Source: Cyrtodaria siliqua (Eukaryota > Mollusca > Bivalvia > Adapedonta > Hiatellidae). From it: 64,000 bases of DNA. The stretch covers positions 1 through 64,000 of the forward strand of contig JAWPHD010001128.1 of NCBI GenBank assembly GCA_037043455.1, in the 5' to 3' direction. Of this stretch, positions 28,101 through 43,100 are shown in pieces. Both the position numbers and the translations under genes were made by a program. Below the pieces are notes generated by a model. The model did no database searches and was not told the DNA's origin. It worked only from the letters and a program-made list of their open reading frames with translations. Position 1 is the stretch's first letter; each line of letters opens with the position of its first letter.

Positions 28101-31100
28101 CGTATATGTTATGCAATTTTTGTACTGAGGCAACTTCTTGATAACCTTTGCAAACAGGTTGGATCCAGATTAGATGCTTAACAACTCTGGCTAATATAAT
28201 TATCATTTGAATAAAAATATTTGTTGTTTGATTGTAATATTTCCTTTAAATATTTATTTATTTATTTTTTGGCTAAAAATATTTAGTCGGCGGTGAAAAA
28301 GTAGGGTCGGTCGGCAAACCTGAAACACACATATTTTTTTGTTAGGCCTTATACAATGTTTGCGACATTTTTATTGCTTTTAGCACTTAAGAAGCATATC
28401 AAAAATCTTGGAGCTTGCAGACTGCATCTTTAAAGGTGTTTAATTAGAGCAATGCTGTGTTGCTTATGGAAACAAGTGTTTTAAGATTATAGTGACATGG
28501 GGTTTTTTGTATGGAGTTTCAGAGTAAACGACTACATATGCTATGCAACATTCAACAATAAAGAAATGAAAAATTTCTTCCTTCAGAGACTATGGAGGAC
28601 AGTGTAAATGGCTACATATATTCTATGTTCGACAACACATAGAACAATAATTAAAGAGAATTCAAAATATTCCTCACTTTGCAGGCAACGGGAGACTCAA
28701 ATAGTGTAGGGAGACTCGAATAGTGTAAATGGCTACACAATTGACAATAGGAAGAAATAAAAGTTAAGAGAACATGAACCATTTCCCACTCCACAGGCAA
28801 CGGGGGAGAAATAAGAAAAGCTGTACACACCTGTAACTGTTTAATTGTCTCTCCACCTTTTCCGATGATGAGGCCGACCTTGTTACCAGGAATCATGATC
28901 TCAATATTTCCTGTGTTGTCTCCAAAACTGTGGTCCATGGGGTTGCCCTGGGCTCTCTGAATGATTTTGTTCATTTCTTCTTTTACCGCCCTAAGGAGAA
29001 ATATAAAAATATTTATTAATCTGGTTAAGTAAAATAGGTAAATCCCTATTGGGAATGGGGCCCGTTTTTTCCAGGCACCCGAACGTCGAGTTATTTACCG
29101 GACACGATGGTACGGACCAACAGACTGACCGACTGTGCGACAACTATATGCCACCCATGGCGGCATAAAAATATAACACTTGGAACTACTGAAGTACTGC
29201 TAACAAAAACTTGGATACCTTTTCCAGCAGGAATGGAATGGTGCAAATTATGTTGATTACTGTAGGTTGGTTAATTCAAAAGGTTTCGTATAATCAGCTG
29301 ATTATGCATATTTGAAAATTTGAAAGATTAAAATCAAGTATAGTGATCATAGTCTAATGTTGTTCCGTTTATCGATTTCATCGATCATCGATCAGTTGTG
29401 CCTTTGATCCGATTAATCAATTACCATTTTTCATGTTTGACTTTACTCGGTTGTTCAAAGTTATGGCTTATATCATTCTCTTGTACTAAAATATACAAGA
29501 AAATAAAATGAGCCGTAATTTGCATCAAGTAATCACATATTTATAGTGGGCAATACCACTACTTATTTTTTAAAATGTATGTTGGTCAGTTTCATTCAGT
29601 TCCTTTATTACCATACTTGAAATGTGATTATTTTCTTCATTATAGTTTGAAAAAGGCTTACATTTGTCTTTCATAGCAGCCATGTTTAATCGATTAATGA
29701 TCGATCATCGGTCGGTTAAATGTTCAGCCGATTCCCAACACTATCATAGTCTACCCTAAAGAATATAATACTTAAAAAATTTGAATGACATTGTATCATA
29801 GATGCACTTACGCAATGGCTGATGGAGTTCCTGTAAGAGTTGTCGATCGTTCTGGTAAACCGCCACTGTCTGAAAGACAAGAATCTACGCACTGTACACA
29901 GGAAAACTGTCCCTTTGGTAGAGATACGTGGCAAAACTCATATAACAGATAGGCACGTTACATGCACACAAGTGTTGTAGAAGTTTTTGAAGTAAAGACT
30001 TCTTCAATTAGTTTTCACCCCATTTCATTCAATATCAAACACAGCCTATTTGACTTCCTTTCAATATACTACCGGCGTGTATGAACTTAAAATAATAGTT
30101 TCATTATAGCATTATGAGGTATGACTCATATCCTGTTGTGTTTTATAACACACCATTTCACATCAATCATGAAATTTGTACACAACAGCTGGTGTACAGT
30201 GCAATGTGATTCATCAATTTACCATTGAGAACCATTACAATAAATAATCAATTAAGCCTTGAATAAGAGCCAACTAATTCAGTCACTTGTCTTTTAGTTG
30301 AGAACAAATACATTGATAATTGTCATTTCTCAATGGGTAGCTGATGTTCTCGATGTATGATGATGTCAAAGGGACATAATGCCCCATTTCATTTATTTTT
30401 TTCATGGAAATAGCTTGCCAACCTCTGCAGTGAAAACCTTTCATTGAAATAAAGGTCACATTGTGAGATTTGTGATTTCAGATGCGTTACAGTGAATACA
30501 TAACATTTCAGTGGATATTAATAAAATTTTAACAGTACTTATCCACCTAACAATTGCGTTATAACTTTGCTTTGGTGCAACTGCAACCTCACTTGCAAAA
30601 TTATCTCTATATAAAAACTGACTAAGAGTGGTCACCAGAGCTGTACACGGCAAGATACAAAGACTCACCTGGGGCAATCTGTATTTTACAGCTCGTTTCT
30701 GCCTGCAGTCTTGTGATCTGTTCTCCACCTTTACCAATAACTGCAATATAATATGACAATGTGATTGCTGCAGGATTGTCACTGTTCAGATATTCTAACA
30801 GGGTTCGAATTTAACACTTATTTACTTTATTCTCGGGTCTACATTTATTCACTGAACATATTTATCTAACTTAGTTAAATAGGTGGATATAAGTAAGTAT
30901 AATTATAAATTATTACATTGCTGCATTTAGCTCAGTGTGAAAATCTCATTATTTACATGTATAGCAATCCTTCTAAAATGATTAGAGGTTTTAAATTATT
31001 AATGCAACTACCGTGATTAAAATAGCAAGTAGGAAACCTTCGCACATGCCTTTCTTAGTAAATGGTTAAAACTATTAAATTTGATCCCTGTCTATCCCAC

Positions 31101-34100
31101 AACAATTTGCAGTCATCTAATACTCTGCCCCACTCTTAATTCACCTCGAACAGGAAGAAAATGTTTCCAATGAAACCAACAATATACTGAATGGTGAGAA
31201 ATGTTTTGAAACAATACTTCAGCGTCATATATACATTTAGCAAAGGCCAAATAAAATAATATCTGCGTTTACTCAACACTGTTGGGTGAAAAATGGGTTG
31301 GCAGGTCAGCTTTTTGTTAATTTTTAGTTTTTATTTAATTTGTTATAAACGAAGATTTAAGCATCAGGACAATTTGATACCAACAGGAAGAAAATTTCCA
31401 ATGAAACAAGCAATACACTTAATATTAAGGTGGCACATTTTTTGAAACAATACCTCAACATTACATATACAGTCGATTTCGGTTATTTGCATAGCCCATT
31501 TGTCAAGAAAATATATGCGATTAACCGGAGTATTCGAATAACCGAAATTGAACATTTTGTACATGTAGCGGTGCACGTTTCTACTTTCGTTTTATTGTTC
31601 TGTTAATACTTACATAGAAACTCCATAAAAGCGAGTTAATTCTATGTAAGATGTTCGATAGGATTATTATTGTACTTATCCATTTTGTATTTACTGTTAT
31701 TTGATAGATGTTATGCAATATTTATGCGTACTTGTTTTCTTTCAATCTGCGTCGCTTTGCTATTGTTTGTAGTGTGAATTACACAGCCATGATAATAACA
31801 CAAAAGCTTATTTTATTTTTAATTTATTAAGTAACCTCTATGAGCTACTCAATGTCATATGCATCTCTACCGACACTAGCAAACTGAGAGCAGTAAATAA
31901 TTAACAACACATTGCTTTACATTGCGTACAAACTTATTATTAAATCGTGTATGCTAATTGGTGAGCGATCGTCATGGCGTGGAAGCTTCACGGAAACCGC
32001 ACAAAATGGCAAACTTTCGGCGTCAATTAGCACCTTTTGTCAATCAATTTATCTCGGGCTTATCTCTGTGACCGTGTCAATCACTTAACAGTTGCAAAAT
32101 ACAGGTAAATTTGACTTTCATTATGCAATTAGCCAGTTATTCGTTATGCAATTATCCGGAATGTGACAAAAACCTATGCGATTATACGGGTTTTTTTACA
32201 TGCAAAAGAATACGAATGGTTTTGTGTTTCAAAACTTTATGCAATTAACCGAAATATGCAATTAACCGATATGCGATTAAACGGAATCGACTGTATACAC
32301 TTTGCTAAACGAGCATCCTAAAAATCCAAGTTGTCTTCATTCAAACATGCGAATCAGTATCTGGAACGGACTACGCTGTCCAGAGTAGACACATTAATGA
32401 AGACAAACTATTGGTCACCATGGTTAAGATTTTGTTTTACAGTCTTGTACACCACGACAACCATGTTAATTTTGCATACTTTGGACACCCACACAAACAC
32501 TGGATGCTTGCATGGCCTCTATAGTATGTGTGCTGTTTTACTATGGGATTATCATTTTATGCATGTTTTTTATAACTAGTAGGGTGTTCCATGGTACAGT
32601 TGTCACCTACCGTGTGTTAATTTCAGCAAGTAAAAGCTGACTATAAAGTTTGGTTAGGTTGCAGCTTGTAGATTTTTAGCAATTGCCAAGTTGTTAAAGG
32701 AATAAAAGAAACCCACTAGGGCTTCGTCGACATTTATTCACTTAACATATTTATCAAACTTAAATGCCAGGGTTGAGAATAAAAAATATACTTTTCTGAT
32801 CATTTTATGCATTATGATGCTGAAACCCTTATCATGAAGCGGACGAAATACTAACTGGCTACAGTGTATACATAATTGTGATGGTAGTTTAAACAGGTGG
32901 ACACAAGTGTAATTATACAGTATTACATTCCTGCATCTAGTGGAGTGTGAAAATTTCATTATTTACATGTATCGCAATCGTTCTAAAATGAATCGAGGTT
33001 TTAAATTATTAGTGCAAGTACCTTGAATAAAATCCTCGCACTTGCTTTTTTTAGCGAGTGGCTAAAAATATTAAATTTGATCCCCGATAGGTCAAATAAT
33101 GTTCAAGTTATGGCCAAGGTTAGGTTGCAGAACGACGGACAAAGTGATCTCGAAGTCTGCAAAGCTACACAAAAAGGTTGCTTGAAATGTGTGTTTTAAT
33201 ATTGTGACCTCTAGCTAGTGTTAAACATCTGTACGTCACTGTGATGGAACATTGTATGTAAATACAAGGTCACTTTACCACTGTCACTATGTTGCTCTGG
33301 CACAAATTTGACACCCACACATACACTAGACGATTGCATGGCCTCTATTTTGTGCACATAAGAACCGATTATGAACTGGCCACAGTGTATACATAATGAT
33401 GGTAGTTTAAACAGGTGGACGTTATGCCAAAAAAAACAAGAGGTCAATGACCTTGAAGCTCTACTGATTGATTTTGTTTTCAGGAAGAAGTCGCTACAAA
33501 CTTGTTTTTTGAAAATCTATTTTTAGCAGTGGCGGCCATCTTGAATTTCCGGCCGACCTGAAATTTTGCTAGGATCAATTAGACATCAAGAGCAACATTC
33601 CTGTGAAGTTTCATGAAAATCCGTCAAGTAGTTTCAGAGGAGTAGTCGCTACAAGTTTTCAGTATATAACTCTATGTAAACAAAGATGTCCGCTGACAGC
33701 CATGTTTAACATTGAATCAAAATAATGTTCGACTCGGATAACCATCATGTCATGCTGATAATTTTAGAAAAAGTCCCATATCAATATCACTTATAGTTTT
33801 CAAGAAGTAGTCGCTACAAACTTATTTTTTTTAAATCTATTTTTAGCTGTGGCGGCCATCTTGAATTTTTGGCCGATCTGAAATTTTGCTAGGATCAATT
33901 AGACATCAAGAGCAACATTCCTGTGAAGTTTCGTGAAAATCCGTCAAGTAGTTTCAGACGAGTAGTCGCTACAAGTTTTCAATATATAACTCTATGTAAA
34001 CAAAGATGGCCAATGGCAGCCATGTTTAACGTCGAATCAAAATAATGTTCGACTCGGATAACCATCATGTCATGCTGATCATTTTAGAAAAAGTCCCATA

Positions 34101-37100
34101 TCAATATCTCTAATAGTTGTCAAGAAGTAGTCGCTACAAACTTATTTTTTAAAAATCTATTTTTAGCCGTGGCGGCCATCTTGAATTTCCGGCCGACCTG
34201 AAATTTTGCTAGGATCAATTAGACATCAAGAGCAACATTCCTGTGAAGTTTCATGAAAATCCGTATAGTAGTTTCAGAGGAGTAGTCGCTACAAGTTTTC
34301 ATTATATAACTCTATGTAAACAAAGATGTCCGCTGACAACCATGTTTAACATTGAATCAGAATAATGTTCGACTCGGATAACCATCATGTCATGCTGATA
34401 ATTTTAGAAAAAGTCCCATATCAATATCACTTATAGTTTTCAAGAAGTAGTCGCTACAAACTTATTTTTTTTAAATCTATTTTTAGCTGTGGCGGCCATC
34501 TTGAATTTTTGGCCGATCTGAAATTTTGCTAGGATCAATTAGACATCAAGAGCAACATTCCTGTGAAGTTTCGTGAAAATCCGTCAAGTAGTTTCAGACG
34601 AGTAGTCGCTACAAGTTTTCAATATATAACTCTATGTAAACAAAGATGGCCAATGGCAGCCATGTTTAACGTCGAATCAAAATAATGTTCGACTCGGATA
34701 ACCATCATGTCATGCTGATCATTTTAGAAAAAGTCCCATATCAATATCTCTTATAGTTTTCAAGGAGTAGTCGCTACAAACTTATTTTTTTTAAATCTAT
34801 TTTTAGCCGTGGCGGCCATCTTGAATTTCCGGCCGACCTGAAATTTTGCTAGGATCAATTAGACATCAAGAGCAACATTCCTGTGAAGTTTCATGAAAAT
34901 ACGTAAAGTAGTTTCAGAGGAGTAGTCGCTACAAGTTTTCATTATATAACTCTATGTAAACAAAGATGGCAGCTGGCAGCCATGTTTAACGTCGAATCAA
35001 AACGATTTTCGACAAGGATCATGTCATGCTGATCATTTTAGAAAAAGTCCCATAGCAATATCCCTTAAGAGTTTTTAAGAAGTAGTCGCTACAAACTTGT
35101 TTTTTAAAAACCTATTTTTAGATTTGGCGGCCATCTTGGATTTCACATCTACATGAATTTTTGCTAGGATCAACTAGACTTCATGGGCAACATTTCTGTA
35201 AAGTTTCATGAAAATCCATTCAGTAGTTTCAGAGGAGTAGTCGCTACAAAATAAAAGTTAACGGACAGACGGACGGACGACGGACGCCGCACCACGGCAT
35301 AAGCTCTGCTGATCTCTGATCAGTAGAGCTAAAAATAGGTGTGTTTCATATTGCATGCTCTAAAAAAATAGGGTCGGTAGGTAGGCATTTTCTTCTCCTT
35401 TTTTTGGAGCAAGATATTGTGAGATTCTACATGTATTTATCTCATTAACCCCATACAAGTTGATGATACAGCTGACAGTTTCTGTGATGTCAGTTTACCT
35501 CGATATATTGTGATAAATCATTCTTCAGAACAAATTTTTTTTATAATTTTTTTCATAAAAAGTTTTAGGGTCTGCCCCTTAAAAATAGGGTCGGTCAGGC
35601 CACCAGACACAGGTTGTTATTTTTTTTGGCCTAAGTATAATTATACATTCTTACATTCCTGCATCTAGCGGAGTGTGAAAAATTCATTATTTATTGTATC
35701 GCAATCCTTCTATATGAATCAAGGTTTTAAATTATTAGTGCAAGTACCTTGAATAAAATCCTCGCACTTGCTTTTTTAGCGAGTGGCTAAAAATATTAAA
35801 TTTGATCCCCAATACGTCAAATAATGTTCAAGTTATGGCCAAGGTTAGGTTGCAGGACGACGGACAAAGTGATCTCTAAGTCTGCAATGCTACACAAAAA
35901 AGGTTGCTTGAAATGTGTGTGTTTTAATATTGTGACCTCTAGCTAGTGTTAAACGTCTGTACGTCACTGTGATGGAACATTGTATGTAAATACAAGGTCA
36001 CTTTACCACTGTCACTATGTTGCTCTGGCACAAATTTGACACCCACACATACACTAGACGATTGCATGGCCTCTATTTTGTGCACATAAGAACCGATATT
36101 AACTGGCCACAGTGTATACATTATGATGGTAGTTTAAACAGGTGGACGCAAGTATAATTATACATTCTTACATTCCTGCATCTAGCGGAGTGTGAAAATT
36201 TCATTATTTATTGTATCGCAATCCTTCTAAAATGAATCGAGGTTTTAAATTATTAGTGCAAGTACCTTGAATAGAATCCTCGCACTTGCTTTTTTTAGCG
36301 AGTGGCTGAAAATATTAAATTTGATCCCCGATAGGTCAAATAATGTTCAAGTTTAGGTTAGGTTGCAGGACGACGGACAAAGTGACCCCGAAGAGTCTGC
36401 CATAATACACAACAAGAGGTCAATGACCTTGAAGCTCTACTGATTGATTTTGATTTCAGGAAGTAGTCGCTACAAACTTTTTTTTTGGAAATTCTTTTTT
36501 TAGCCAAGGCCGCGATCTTGAATTTCCGGCCGACCTGAAATTTTGCTATGATCAAAGTTCCATGAAAATCCGTCAAGTAGTTTCAGAGGAGTAGTCGCTA
36601 CAAGTTTTTACTATATAACTCTTATGTAAACAAAAATGGCCACTGGCAGCCATGTTTAACGTCGAATCTAATAATGTTCGACTAGGATCAACGTCCTGTC
36701 ATGCTGATCATTTTAGAAAAAGTCCCATAGGAATATCACTTGTAGTTTTGAAGAAGTAGTCGCTACAAACTTATCTTTTAAAACTCTATTTTTAGCCATG
36801 GTGGCCATCTTGAATTTCGGGCCGACCTGAAATTTTGCTAGGATCAATGAGACATCAAGAGCAACATTCCTGTAAAGTTTCATGAAAATCCGCCATGTAG
36901 TTTCAGAGGAGTAGTCGCTACAAGTTTTTACTATAGGTATGAAAGCACTAATTATTTTCCCCATAGACACCAATGTTAAAGTGTCACATATTAATGATTT
37001 GCTGCAAATTCAACTCAAGTATGGATAATGCAGCAGTGGAATGTTCATATAGAAAACTATTTTTCCACTTGAAAAATCACCAGAAAACATGGGGTCACAA

Positions 37101-40100
37101 GACATGTAAGAAAGTTCTTGTTTGTTTACTAAACAGGTCAAGGGTACAGCTGTTTTTATTGATCGACTGTTTTCATTGCTCACAAAGTGTAAGCATAGAG
37201 TCGAAATTTCGAAAATGTTCATCAGTGATCCAGTAAAACCTATTAATACGCTTCTTATACATATAACCATAAAATCGAATAGAAATGGGCAGTTTTCTCC
37301 TACTTATAACGCCCATTTTCATCGAAAAAGGAGGGCTTACTTTTTATTATAGGAACTACATTCGACTACACCTCGGAGGTTTACATGTAATTGGTGGTGG
37401 TAAACCTATATAACTCTATGTAAACAAAGATGGCCACTGGCAGCCATGTTTAACGTCGAATCAAAATAATGTTCGACAAGGACCATTATCATGTCATGCT
37501 GATCATTTCAGAAGAAGTCTCATATGAATATCACTTACAGTTTTCAAGAAGTAGTCGCTACAAACTTGTATTTTAAAAAATTATTTTTAGCTTTGGCGGC
37601 CATCTTGGATTTCACATCAACATGAATTTTTGCTAGGATCAACTAGACTTCATGGGCAACATTTCTGTAAAGTTCCATGAATATCCATCCAGTAGTTTCA
37701 GAGGAGTAGTCGCTACAAATAAAAGTTTACGGACAGAAGGACGACGCACCACGGCATAAGCTCTGCTGATCTCTGATCAGTCGAGCTAAAAACACAAAAA
37801 AAACAGGCAGTATAAAGGATACTAGTCTTAATATAAGCTGGTGTCAAAACTAGTCTGTATTTACCAAAAACAAAACTTAAAACCAAGGGATATTAAACTG
37901 TGAAAATAAAAGTGAAAAAAGTTTATTTTTCTTTCAAAGTTTTCACAATTTCTAGAAAAATGGCGCTATTTTTCACAATGGCACAGGCACAGGCTGCATT
38001 CAAAAAACACATAAAAAACCACTGGATGCAACTTACAGGAAAACATAACCTTGGAAGGACGACTGATGAAAATTCAAATGCAACACATGATCATGCTTCA
38101 AAGACTCGCTAGAAGGTCGACTGCATGTCGAGCACCTGAGGGTTATCATGGTCCGACAATAATTGTGACTTCAAAAGTAAACGGGTCATTGATAGCTCTT
38201 ACTTTTGCTGTTGTCATGGGGAAAACACTGCATCGTTAATATTTGCAAACACAAAAACAATTCCAACACAAATCCTCAACTTACTTAGTCCAACCATCTT
38301 GTCTGGGACCCTGAACTCCTCTGTGATGACCATTCCTAGGCCTCTATCCATATCATTGGGCGACGACATTGGCTTGTTTGCTGATGAAACACCAAGTTGT
38401 TGGTTTATTCTTGCTGCTGCTTGCGCTGCTGCCTGGGCTGCCTCACTATTTCTACAAAACACGGAAACAGAGAAGTAGTATAATAATACACTCCTTATGA
38501 TATAGGCTTACTTTATCTTTAAAGTACATTTTAAGAGTACATTCGTTTTTTCGTAGATGTTACTGTTTTAAAAGTGGTTAAGGCATGAAAAAAAAAAAGG
38601 TGATGTTTCCTGTTACATACCCAAAAAACGTTGGTCGTTAGGTCGGACTTTTTTTTTTATATAAGACCTCAATACCAGTGTGTTTCAAATTATATATAAC
38701 AGCAGTGACTGCACTGTCCGAATTAAAGTTGCATAAAACAAGTCTAGTGTCTGTTGTTTCTTTGGTACACATGGAGAGCTGCAGATACAGGTACTCTGTC
38801 GTCATAAAATATTAAGGATTCCGGGAAAACTCCCAAATTCCTACCCCTTATTGGAAGGCCAAATTCAAGGACTGTCAAGGACCTTTTTTCCAAAATTCAA
38901 GGACTAATATTCGCGCAAGTGTCAAGCCCAAAACAGCAACAATATTCTAGGAACACACAACTTATAGACAATTTTGGATTGAACAGCAAAAATTCAGAAT
39001 TTAAGCACTTTCAAATACCATTTCCACTTTCCAGGCCTTGATTTTTTCAAATTTAAGTACTTTCAAGAATTTCAATGACCCGTGGAAACCTTGCCTACCC
39101 CAAATCATCTTGGTGTGGCTGTCGAGTGCATTTCGAAGTACACAAGCGATATTTACAACAGGTCGATCTACGTCTCGCTAGTGCGCTCAATTTGGATTGA
39201 AAGTTTAAAAATAGAGGTATCCACCATCTATCTGTTTTAAAATAATATTTAATCTTAGAAATTTCAAACGAACATAATATACCAAGGGGAAAAAGTTTTG
39301 CAAGTTTTTTAGATGAAATAATACTGTATACAAGATATACTGACCTTTTGGGACTTCACGTGCTTGACCCCTACGTTCATTTATTCGTTAGGTCATTAAG
39401 ATGTTTGAACTGTTATTGATGTTTAATAAAATATTGTCTCTTATGATTTTACAACCAAAAACGTATTATTTCCATGGTGCAACTAAAACTTGCTAAGCTT
39501 TTTTCCCTCAGTAAATTTTAAGAATCAAGCTTATGGCTAGGGGAAAAATGTTGTACTGCTACAAAAAACCGGTGCCGGGGGTAAAAATCATAGTCGGTTG
39601 AGTAACAGGAAACAAACCTTTTTTTAGGCCTAATCAATACTGCAATTAATGCGTGTCTGAAAACTAGCTTTTTAAGGACAATGTTTCAATGAAAATATGA
39701 GCATTCCAAGATACATATAATTTGTTAAAAATCTTTTTAATCCTACTTTGTGGACTAATGATTTTAACATCATAAAGCTGTATTTCACTAATAATAAAAA
39801 CTGCAGTTGCATAATTGGGTCATTTGAAATTGTTTTGTGAATTTTAGGCCTAATTTGTATAATTAACTTCACAATACTAAAATAGTTCCATTGTTGAAAA
39901 TAGACAATACTAAATATACAAGGCCCACCAAAAAAAATTGTTGGTTTGCTGTTTCCCTACCTACCCACCAAAAAGGGCCCTACCCAAAACTTTGTATAGC
40001 AATTCTTAAAAAAATAAAATATTTTTACTGTTTTGATTATATTTTTCTTTAATTTCTTACGTACCTACCTACCCACTTATAAAATCCTGAGACGGGAAAC

Positions 40101-43100
40101 AGCCAACAAATATATTTTTAAGGATGGCCCAATGCTCAGCAACACAAGTCACCCAAAAAAATAGTGATTTTAGTCCATTAAATTAAGTTGTAAAGTTAAA
40201 TCTGTGAACAAAACTAAGAAAACTACTAACCTTTGTTGTTGATCTAAGCCTGGATAACCGCCTGCTTTGGAGGAATATAAAACAAAACAAAGGTAATCTC
40301 TTATACATTCAGCTAGCAGTAAGTCACAGAAACAACTTGTCACACTAACACCCATTTAATTATGTATCAACAATTATGTATCAATATATTACAGCAAAAT
40401 GTTAGTATGCAAAAATTGCAACTTTAACACTGATAAAATGTTATGGCACATAATTTATGAATAAAATCTGAAAATGAGAGGAATCTGTTTCCCTTTCCCG
40501 AGTCTTGCACTGTAATAGATCAAGCTATCTTAAAGAGAATAATAAATTGTAATACAAAGGAAACTATGCTTTTTAAAACAGGCATACTATTTCTCAAATC
40601 AGTGCAGATGTTAAAAGTCGAACTGTGCCATTTAAATTTATATTAATGAACGAAAACGTTAAAATCAAAGACTGTGACTGTGTCTATATGTTATATAACA
40701 TGGAACTACCCACAACTAAACAAATGTATCAATACGTAACAGAAACAGTGGGGGCATTAGAAACTTGCACATAAAACGAAAATAACAGAGGAGAAAATTA
40801 TATAGGCCTTAGATATCAACCCAAATGCACCGATATGAAAAACAGTACACTCAATATATTAACAAACATACTGATATATACAAAACAACAAAAAATCAAT
40901 GCATGGTTGTTATATATATCAATTCTTATATTAACAACGCTAATACAATGAAAACATTTGGGATTTTTCTTTTCTACAATATTAGACATTGTATATGTAC
41001 CATTACAGTTCTGCATGCAAAGGTAACCAATTGTAAAACAGCCTACATGTATTCCAATTAAACAATAAACATACTGTATACAAGTGCAAAGTATAAAACA
41101 TAAATGCATAGTTATAAATATACTTTGACGGCTCGAGAAAAATCCCAAATGGCAGATGACATGGCATTTATAAACGAATGGTCAATGGAGCCAGAAAATT
41201 CATCAAGATAAAAGGGGGTATAATTTTCTCCTCTGAAATAAGAGTAAAGGATGAAAAAGCTCTGTACAAAAGCAATGAATGTGCTAGGGACTTGACTGTA
41301 GAGGGACCTTCAACTGTCAACATCTCCCAACGTGGAAAGTTGGCAAGAACAATGTGAATTATAAAATCCAAAAGCTTTGTGTGTGTGGAATAAACAAATT
41401 CGTCCAAAACAGATTGATATGACATCATTTAAATTAAATCTTGAAGAACAACAAAGATGGACAAAAACATTTCCATTGATTTCACTTATTGGGTTGGAAT
41501 ATTGTAATTGCAAAAACATAGTATTTTGTTCCCTTTAAAACTGTTCAAAAAAAAAAAGTAAAATAAAAAATGTATTGCAGAGAAATTTTACAAACTAACA
41601 ACCAAAGTGCCTCAAATTAATTTCTGGAATAAAAGATGAGATAAACTTGATACTTACTTGTTAACAACTTAAATCATGGTAAATCTTCTGTTTTCATTTA
41701 ACACAACACATGCAAGATAATATCTTGACCTTGCAAATAAGTTTATGAATCTCTGAAACCGTATTATTTCAAGTAACTTAGTTTAAACTGACTTTAAGCC
41801 ATCTGCTGCCTATACAAACAGGGCTCTGAACCATTTTACTGATTAAATGCCAAGTGGTTCTGACAGTAAAAGCATGACAGAAATGAAGTTATCCGTCCCA
41901 AAACACACTTGGATCTCACATATTGTTTTGACTAAACTCTGACCCATCCCTCTACAGCCACAAGAGTATGGTTAGTACTAAACCAGACTGAAATATGTTA
42001 CTACATACATCATTCTAAATTGAAATCGACGGAGAATCACGTTCGTTTTTTTCCAAAGGAAGATTTAATTTACTAGTGTTTATTATTAAAAGGAAAACAC
42101 TGCAATTCTAGCAAATCCAATTATATAGCAGGAAGCAAAAAACAATGACATTTTTGTGTTGTTTATATAGAACCTTTTATCTTCATAAATATTCTGACCC
42201 AGTGACAAAAGCAACTACTTAATTGTGCTGCATCTATCAAAATAGGTACAACACGCACAAAATAAGTTTTCAAACACATTCAAGTGGACTATAAACTATT
42301 CTGCCGTATATGTGTTTTGAGTATCAATATGCAGTCGCCCCATGACCTAATAATGAGTGAAAAGTAACAATTGTTAATGCGTAGCTCGGCCAAGACCTGG
42401 CCTCAAAGTGAGGGTTATAGCATGTAAATCACATACGATCCCGTGGGTTCCTCTTTATGTCAGGTTCGTCTGAAACAGAGTGGAATATACAAACATATAA
42501 GCACAACATGGGTCAACAATTGTCCAGGGGAGTATATTGGACTGGGAGAAAAACAGACTTGAACTCTGGGGATTTCACAATCTTCAACTGAACACTGTTC
42601 ACATAGAATGTTGGTCGCAAAGTCCAAAACCAAAATGTATAAGGACTCCCATCTCCAAAAACAATATGCGAAGAAAAAAAAATCAGCTACAAACTGCATT
42701 GTAGTATCCATCTTTTATCAATTAAATATTTTCTATATTCGGTGTCCACAAAATTCTGAATAGATCACAACTTCATTCTTACTTATGTATGTGATGTGGC
42801 AAAAAACTCTAGCCTAGCCAAGGGTGTCGCAACAAACCCTTTAACTTCTGTGATGCAATTGTAAAAAAAATATAGTGCCATCATCTTTCAGTCAGTTGCA
42901 ACCAAAAAATGCCAAAATAGAACGTTTTATCCAAAAAATATTACCTTCCAGTCAATTGCAACGAAATAAAGCCAAAATAGAAGTTTTTTAATCAAAAGGA
43001 ATGCAGTTTTTTGTAATACAAAAAGGAGAAATGAGAATATTTGCATGTTGTTTTTCGGGTTCATTTTTGTTTGATTTGGTCAAGATACATGTAATTTCTT

